Of a DNA stretch of 64,000 bases, positions 57,626-64,000 are shown one piece after another. Below the pieces are notes generated by a model. That model was given only the letters and a program-made list of their open reading frames with translations. It was not told the origin of the DNA and ran no database searches. The translations under genes and the position numbers were made by a program. The DNA is from Tupaia tana (taxonomy: Eukaryota; Chordata; Mammalia; Scandentia; Tupaiidae). Position 1 is the first letter of the stretch, and every line of letters begins with the position of its first letter. Where the stretch lies: contig JAKSZU010000133.1 in the NCBI GenBank assembly GCA_026018925.1, forward strand, positions 62,001 to 126,000, in the 5' to 3' direction.

Positions 57626-57803
57626 GCACGTGAATGTGCGGGGGACCCAGGGCCACCTTCCGCTCGCCCGCCCGGCCCGAGAAAGGAAAGACAGCGAGCT
57701 CGGCCAGTCCGCACCACCGGCCCGCGTCGGCGCCGAGCGCGGGAGACACCCAGTGCCAGAGAGGCAGTGTGGGCCGCGCAGGGGCACGTGAGGCAGAGCC
57801 CCG
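57626..57803. promoter_or_regulatory. CpG-rich end of the contig
   Basis: About 180 bp, very GC-rich with many CpGs (cgctcgcccgcccggcccg, gcgtcggcgccgagcgcg), ending at the assembly gap. It may be part of a CpG island. Its gene, if any, is not visible. Confidence 0.45.
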
Positions 57804-57903
57804 NNNNNNNNNNNNNNNNNNNNNNNNNNNNNNNNNNNNNNNNNNNNNNNNNNNNNNNNNNNNNNNNNNNNNNNNNNNNNNNNNNNNNNNNNNNNNNNNN
57901 NNN
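57804..57903. other. assembly gap (100 N)
   Basis: Exactly 100 N, the customary size for a gap of unknown length. Order, orientation and distance between the two sides are therefore not proven by the sequence. Confidence 0.99.
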
Positions 57904-57970
57904 TGCAGGAAACCTTCCGAAACTTTCAGCCCAAATTGGAACTCTTTTGGAGCTCTACAAAGTCCCACAG
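57904..57970 (+). CDS. V2R-type vomeronasal receptor, 3' end of an extracellular-domain exon
   Basis: Directly after the gap the + strand frame AGNLPKLSAQIGTLLELYKV ends in PQ at a splice donor (CAG|GTAAGT, 57970/57971). In V2Rs the segment I-G-T-L-L-x-L-Y-K-x-P-Q precedes I-T-Y-G-P across an exon boundary, and the next exon here (59171) indeed begins ITYGP in matching phase 0. Type-2 vomeronasal receptors are class C GPCRs on basal vomeronasal neurons that detect peptide pheromones through a Venus-flytrap domain; this exon is part of that domain. The 5' part of the exon lies in the gap. Confidence 0.85.
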
Positions 57971-59170
57971 GTAAGTGCTTTGTTGGGTTGCAAAATGGTA
58001 TTTAAATCTCTCCTAATATGATCTTCTCACATCTTAGTAAAGAAAATATGGAACCTGTGTGTACACATTCTTAGAGAATTATAAATAGATAACAATTTCC
58101 TGGGTCATGGATTATTCACAGTGCAAAATGAGAAAGAAACAGGTCAGTGAAATCTGTGAGGCTCCATTCAGATTACTGTCCATGGTCAATATTTCTACCC
58201 CCCCCCGCCATTGTTATAATTAGTGATTTCTGAAAACTCAATGATGTGAGTTTTCAGAAAATGTACACAGCACAGAGAACCACCCCTTCCTGTGATAGGA
58301 CATTATCAGGAGGCATTTAGAGGACAATGAGAATTGTAAAGGTGTAAAGACCTTTGTATCTACTTATCATTTGAGACAAATATGATGGCACATTCCAGCT
58401 CTGGAGATTCACTACATTGATGATGACTCAGTTATATCTGCTTTGCTTTACCAGCTTTCTTGGTCCTTCCTTAAAACCAAGCCGTTGGGTCACTGGATGC
58501 ATTTCCCAATCATTAAAACCCTACGACGTAGAGATTTTTCCAAGGGAATCTGTCCCAAATCAGTATTCAGAAGATATTACCAGGAAACAGAAATACCATT
58601 TGCTGATAGGAAGTATGTCTTAGAAAATTTTTATTTTAAAAATATCAGAGAGGATAGGTGGTTGTATTTTAAAAAAAAAAACACACTTAAGTTTTGTTTC
58701 ATGATAAGTTTGCAGTGTCAAAAGATTAATAATAAAGATTTACCCCCCAGAATTTAAATTTAACATTACCTTCCAAGCAAGGAAGCCTCTGATCTACATG
58801 TCACATGCACCAGGATGACAGAATTACCATGTTGTACACCATCTTTATAAAGTTCATGTTATCTCCGTTTTCAACTGTAGTAGATGAAGGGTTTATTGCA
58901 TCTTACGGTTTTCCATTGTTCTCAGAATGATTATATTGACTGAGAATAGTCACATGTACTTTTCTAAAAGAAAGGGCAATGAGAAACACAGTCCACTAAA
59001 GCCCGGAATGACAGAAAGGGGTGATCTTTACAGTAGACTTTTTCTTCTCTCAAGATTCCAGTCTGTGGTCTTTAACAGGTAGAGAACACTCTCCCCTTTG
59101 TTTAAGGAAAATACACTAGATCCCACTGTAGTAAACAAAAAAAAATTATGCTATTTGTTTTCTCATTCAG
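57971..59170 (+). other. intron of the V2R gene
   Basis: 1200 bp bounded by GTAAGT and by a polypyrimidine-rich acceptor (tttgttttctcattcag). It holds a C-run (58197-58206), a short near-palindrome around 58230-58260 (tgaaaactcaatgatgtgagttttca) in part, and no SINE or L1 that I recognise. Small open frames inside (58417-58757) have no domain. Confidence 0.75.
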
Positions 59171-59983
59171 ATCACATATGGTCCTTCTGATGTCACCCTA
59201 AGTGATAAAGCTCAGTTTGCATCAGTTTATCAGATGGCCACCAATGACAGCTCTTTGGCTAAGGGAATAATCTGGTTGTTGATGCATTTTGGTTGGACAT
59301 GGGTGGCACTCTATGTATCTGATGATATGAAAGAGGAGCAGCTTTTTCAGTTTCTAAATGCAGAGATGATAAGAAGGCACATTTGTGTAGCTTTCACAGA
59401 AATGCTCCCTCCTCGATGGGGTGTCAAAGCATCCCATGATATTAGGACCAGAATGAGAGTTTCATCTGCAAATGTGTATATAATACTTGGTGATGAAAAT
59501 AGTGTCTGGAACCTGGCCACCTTAGAAGAATTCTATTTAATTTTGGGAAAGGTGTGGATTCTGAGAAATTTCAGTTCATTACAGTGGAGAAGACTTTTGT
59601 CTGCCAAATCTCACCAGCCATACCTTTTCCATAGAAGCCTCTTATTTTCAAAGTGGGAAAGGAGAATTCCTGGCTTTAAACAATTTCTCAAGACAGTCAG
59701 CCCTTTCCAATACCCAGAAGACTTCTACTTATATGAATTATGGACTTCCTTTTTGAATTGCTCAATTGACCTATCACTATGTGGCAAAATTAGGCACTGT
59801 GCACCAAATTCTTCCTTAGAGTTTATGCCATTTTCATTGAATCTTATGACCATTTCTGAGTTCAGCTTTTTAATCTGTCATGCTGTGTATATGATGGCCC
59901 AAGTCCTTCATAAGATGGTCTTGAAGAAAATAGAAATGGGGTCTCCAGAAGATGCAGACCAGCCTATGCTTCTTCCCTGGCAG
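59171..59983 (+). CDS. V2R-type vomeronasal receptor, large extracellular-domain exon
   Basis: 813 bp, 271 codons, open from ITYGPSDVTLSDKAQFASVY at the acceptor (AG at 59169-59170) to LLPWQ at the donor (CAG|GTAAAT, 59983/59984). Landmarks of family C receptors: MHFGWTWVALYVSDD, the SSANVYIILGD segment, SFLNCSIDLSLCGKI with its cysteines, and the NAVY-like CHAVYMMAQVLHKML-type helix (here CHAVYMMAQVLHKMVLKK). This exon forms much of the ligand-binding flytrap. It is in phase 0 with the exon ending at 57970. No stop or frameshift is seen. The following exons, including the cysteine-rich and seven-helix parts, are not found before 64000, so the gene either continues beyond the window or is a partial pseudogene. 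Confidence 0.92.
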
Positions 59984-60985
59984 GTAAATATTCTCCACAA
60001 CCATCATATGCAGTGGACACCTGATACATTTGGAAATATTTTATTCAAATATGACCTAATGATCATATTCGCTTCTCAAGATTAACAGAATCAAGCGAAA
60101 TGGAAAAAAAATGTTCTTTTATATTAGGTATATGTGTCATTTTATATTTATTAAGAGAATTCTGCCATTGGGGGTTGAATTTTAAGCTGTATCAAATGAA
60201 TATTGCCTAATGTAGAATGAAATACTGTATACATCCAAGAAAAGACTTTACAAAACACGGAGAGGTAAAAAAATTGACCAAATCTATATATGTTTCCTAA
60301 AAATGCATCCACTGTCAATAAGTATTGACATAATGATCATATTTGTTCCCAGCTATTTTATCTTTACTGAATTATATACTGTGGCCTATTCCCTCTATGT
60401 AATACTTATACTGAGAACAGAAATGGATTCTACATCATATCTTAAAACGATTCATGGAAAAAACTTGTTTCAGACTTAAGTGTACTTGAAATTTATTTTA
60501 AAAAATTTGTGGATGCATACTGTGATTTGATTTTAAAATGCAAATCTACTTACAATGCCTGTAAGCTCAGGCTATCCTACCTGGCTTATAAATAAGTTTG
60601 TATTTTAAACTAAACATACCTAAATCCAAACTTTATGTATAAAATGTCTTTATTCACAGGGAACAAATACTTTAGTCAATTTTGTTGATTAAGACAAGTT
60701 AATGTATATGAAAAATTGTCCTCATCAGAAAGCTTAATTTACCATGTGCTTTCCATTTGTACTACTAATAATAGCATTTGACTGCCCCTTTGAGGAAATT
60801 TAATAATGACTCTTAGAAAAGCAGATAATTTGTCAAGATGCCTATCTAGAGTTGAAGGAATATGTAGATATTTTTACACTAAAAATTTAAAGAATTAAAT
60901 ACCAGTTCTATAAAAAAGTTATTTTCTGTAACAGAATGTCAAACACCTGAAGGTTAAGAGATCAACATGATTTTAAAAGACCACT
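59984..60985. other. downstream of the V2R exon; no further exon found
   Basis: One kilobase of A+T-rich sequence. I looked for the short next V2R exon and the CxxC-rich one and found no candidate with matching splice sites. Confidence 0.5.
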
Positions 60986-60988
60986 CTT

Positions 60989-61243
60989 CTGGAACCAGCA
61001 GTTGGTGTCATGGCTATGTCACTGGACTCCCATGTAGTCGACAGTGGTTGAAGTTCCAGACCCCGTGGCTTAAACTCATGCCAGGTTTGTGTGCATGTGT
61101 GCCCAAAATCCTGAGAGGAGAATGGATGAGAAGTGCTGCGGTGTGGCCATCTCCCCTGGGAGGTTACTTCTCACTTTCTGTCTATCTCTCTCTTTCTGGT
61201 GAGCTCACACGCCCTATAGCAAAAATCTCTCTCTCTCAAAAAA
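60989..61243 (+). mobile_element. SINE-A
   Basis: From ctggaaccagcagttggtg to ccctatagcaaaaatctctc and an A-rich tail. Flanked by aaaagaccactctt before and after. Confidence 0.94.
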
Positions 61244-61255
61244 AAGACCACTCTT

Positions 61256-64000
61256 TTAAAATTTATTTTATACATACAAACACTATATATCACTAAGCTT
61301 GTAAGGTGAATTTACCCAACATGAAATACACTTCAGATAAGTTTAGGTGAGGATACAATAAATGTTATTATCAACAGTTAATAAACCATTTCTGTGTCCA
61401 AAAAATGTCTTGCCTTTCTATTTTTATCTCTAATTTGTTTCCCAATGATTTTCCCCTCTCCCACCCTCCTTCCACACTGTCTCCAGTGTCCATAAATGTT
61501 TTCAATGCTTTCATCTTTCAGTCTCTACCATAGAGTGAGGACAATCAGTACATGTTAAGTGGAGACATACAATGTCTCATTTATAACCTGGCTTGCTTCA
61601 CTCAGCAGTAAATCTTCCCTATTCATCTACTTTCTGCTATATGCCAGGGTCTTGTAGTTTTTTTTTTTTTTTTTATGGCTGGATAGTACTCCATAGAGTT
61701 TATATGCCACAATTTTTCAATCCATACATCTGTCTGTGGACGTTTGGGTTGGTTCCATGTCTTACCAATTGTGAATAATGCTGCAGTAAACATAGATGTG
61801 CAAGCACTTTTCCAACTGAGCCTTCCCCTGTCCTTTGAGTAGATACCCAGGAGTGGATTTATTGGATCATATGGTAGTTCTTTTTGTAAGTCTCTGAGGA
61901 ACCTCCATACTCTTTTCCACAGTGGTTGAACCAATTTACATTCCCATCAAGAGTGTAGAAGAAATCCCCTTTCACCACAAGTCCACCAACACTTATTTTA
62001 TGAATTTTTAATCTACGCCATTCTGACAGGGGTTAGGTGATATCTCATTGTGGTTTTAATCTGCATCTCCCTTATGATGAAAGATGTTGAACATTTTTCT
62101 GATATGCTTTTTGACTATTTGAATGTCTTTATTAGAGAGTTTTTGATTCAGCTCCTTTTCCCATCTTTTAATTTTTTTTTTTTTCAGGCAAACCACTTGA
62201 GTTCCCTGTAGAGTCTGGTTATCAGTCCCTTATCTGAGACATAGTTTACAAACATATTCTCCCATTCTGAGGATTGTTCACTGATGCTATTCACTGTGTC
62301 TTTTACTTCTTAGTCTGATGTAATCCCACTTGTCTTTTTATGGGATTATTGCTTGTGCTTTGGGGTCTTATTGAAGAAGCATTTATGTGCCCCTATGTCT
62401 CCCAGAATTTTCCCAGTGTTTTCCACCAGTATTTTATAGTTTGAGGTCTTATGTTTAGATCTTAGAGCCATTTTGAGTTGATTCTTGTTAATGGTGAAAG
62501 GTGGGGGTCCAGTTTCATCTTTCCACAGGTGGATACCCAGTTTTTCAAGCACCATTTGCTAAAGAGGTTTTCCTTTTCCCCTGGATTGACTGGTATCCTT
62601 TGTCAAAGATCAGTTGGCTGTATGTTTCAGGGATGATTTCTGAGGTCTCTATCTTGTTCCATTGGTCCACCTGCCTGTTTTTCTGTCAATACCATGCCAT
62701 TTTGGTTATTACTACTTTATAGTATATTTTGGGGTCAGGGAGTGAGATGTCATCCACTTCACTCTTCTTTCATAGGATTTCTTTGGCAATACAAGGTCTC
62801 TTATGATTCCAGACAAATTTTATTATTATCTTTTCTAGATCTGTGAAGAATGTCTCTGGTAATTTGATTAGAATTGCATTAAATATGTAGATTAAATATG
62901 GGTAGAATTGCCATTTGGCTTATATAAATACTTCCAATCCAGGAACTTGGAATTTCTTTCCACTTTTTTTTTGTGCCATTTTCAATATCTTTTTAAAATT
63001 TTTTCTAGTTATTCTTTTAAAGGTCTTTGACAAGCTTGGTTAGGTGGATCCCGAGGTATCTTATTCATTTTCTGGTTATGTAAAAGGGATTACTTTTTTC
63101 AGCTCTACCTCAGCCAGCTTGCTCATATATAGGGAAGAGAGTGGGTGAAGAAGTAGAGACTGAGGAAGGACATTAAGAAGAAAAATAGAGAGGCAAAGCA
63201 TTAATGGGACAAAGAAATGGGGTATAATCTGTTGAAGATAACTATATTATTATCAACTGGATTGGGGAGAAATGTACACATGTTGGAATATTCACTTTGC
63301 AATTAAATGATGTGATTAAATGTATAAAAGAACTTAAAATAAAATTTAAATTTAAATTTGAAAAAAAAGTTCTATAGATTTTTGGATGATAATTCTGTAT
63401 CCTGTCACCATATTTATTTATTACTTCAAGAAGTTTTTTTATGGATTCCTTTAAGTCTTCTGTGTATACTATAATGTGATCTACAAATAAAGATATTGCC
63501 AACTCTTCTTTCCCTATTCAAATGCCTTTTATATTATTTCCTTTTTTAATTGCATTGGCTAGGACTTCCAGCACTATATTGAAAAGAAGTGGAGAAAGTA
63601 GGCAGCCGTGTCTCATACCATTTTTTATTGCTAAAACTTTTAGCTTTTCTGCATTCCGTATAATGTTAGCTATGGATGTTTTTGTATTTAGCAGATTTTG
63701 TTAAAGTCTTAATTATCAAGGGCTATAGTATTTTGTTGAATGCTTTTTCTGCATTGATTGAAATGATCATATGGTTCTTACCTTTCTTTCTGTTAATTTG
63801 GTGTCTTAATTTTTTTCATATGTTAAACTACCCTTGCAGCCCTGGAATAAAGCCTACCTGGTCATGATGGATAATCTTTTTTTACATGTTGTTGGATAAG
63901 ATTTGCTAGTATCTTGAGAATGCTTGCTACTATATCCATCAAAGAAATTGGTCTGTAGCTTTTTGTTTGTTTGTTTGTTATGTCTTTATCTGTTTGGGGA
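61256..64000 (-). pseudogene. L1 3' UTR and ORF2, broken, running off the window
   Basis: The 3' UTR is at 61256-61560. ORF2 follows on the - strand with the best open stretches at 61623-61934 (MVQPLWKRVWRFLRDLQKEL) and 62346-62555, the thumb region near 62700-63060, and part of the palm (63242-63502 with ISLFVDHIIVYTEDL, so the FADD motif is changed to FVDH). An L1 3' end on the other strand interrupts it at about 63125-63370. The element continues past 64000 towards its 5' end. Confidence 0.85.
63125..63370 (+). mobile_element. 5'-truncated L1 3' UTR inserted in the minus-strand L1
   Basis: The + strand reads gggaagagagtgggtgaaga, cattaagaagaaaaatagag, ctgttgaagataa, caactggattggggagaaat and ends in aaatttgaaaaaaaa, the pattern of an L1 3' UTR with A-tail. 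The minus-strand ORF2 resumes at tctatagatttttgg. Confidence 0.8.

Noticed and set aside
57279..58021. Open frames through the minisatellite and the N gap
   Set aside because: They read tandem repeats and undefined bases. Only the 57904-57970 piece is supported, as a V2R exon end.
60000..60085. Extension of the V2R exon frame to a stop at 60085
   Set aside because: The V2R exon ends at the donor at 59983/59984, where similarity to the family stops; the further 34 codons are intron read-through.

Overview
The window is repeat-dense nuclear DNA of a placental mammal. The evidence is: LINE-1 (L1) elements with both ORFs, abundant tRNA-derived SINEs with A-rich tails, LTR retrotransposons with CCAAT/TATA/AATAAA signals, CpG-rich islets, and two spliced exons of a type-2 vomeronasal receptor (V2R, family C GPCR). 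I see no Alu, B1, B2 or ID elements, which argues against a primate or a murid rodent. I could not name the species from the SINEs.

Layout. 1-4.6 kb: L1 3' ends on the + strand, then a broken 5' half of an L1 on the - strand with 127-bp promoter monomers, then an older inverted L1. 4.8-5.3 kb: two SINEs at one target. 5.3-10.5 kb: degenerate LTR material, containing an old minus-strand LTR pair and, nested in one copy, a compact non-coding element with three LTRs (7946-10084, 6-bp target duplication). 11-14.9 kb: decayed + strand L1 ORF2 hit by five SINEs. 14.9-23.0 kb: a full-length L1 on the - strand with intact ORF1 (319 aa), intact ORF2 (1285 aa) and eleven ~227-bp 5' monomers, bounded by 17-bp near-identical target duplications inside a SINE. 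23-32.7 kb: single-copy-looking DNA with old L1 pieces, SINEs and a CpG-rich islet (about 27.9-28.65 kb). 32.9-35.8 kb: very old L1 ORF1/5' region with a 220-nt polypyrimidine tract. 36-43 kb: mostly unassigned DNA, L1 3' halves and an LTR-like stretch. 43.4-48.6 kb: an older near full-length + strand L1 with ~167-bp monomers and an internal ORF2 deletion. 48.6-53.8 kb: SINEs and old L1 pieces. 53.9-56.2 kb: - strand L1. 56.3-57.2 kb: an apparently perfect inverted repeat (2 x 450 bp, 27-nt loop). 57.4-57.8 kb: GC-rich minisatellite, then a 100-N assembly gap (57804-57903). 57.9-60.0 kb: the two V2R exons. 61.3-64 kb: - strand L1.

The only host protein-coding gene I can support is the V2R fragment; everything else with coding capacity is retrotransposon. 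The most noteworthy items are the three-LTR non-autonomous element, whose two internal regions differ in length by exactly five 34-bp units; the L1 with intact ORFs; the presence of three different L1 promoter monomer types in one window; and the long perfect palindrome beside an assembly gap, which may be an assembly artefact.
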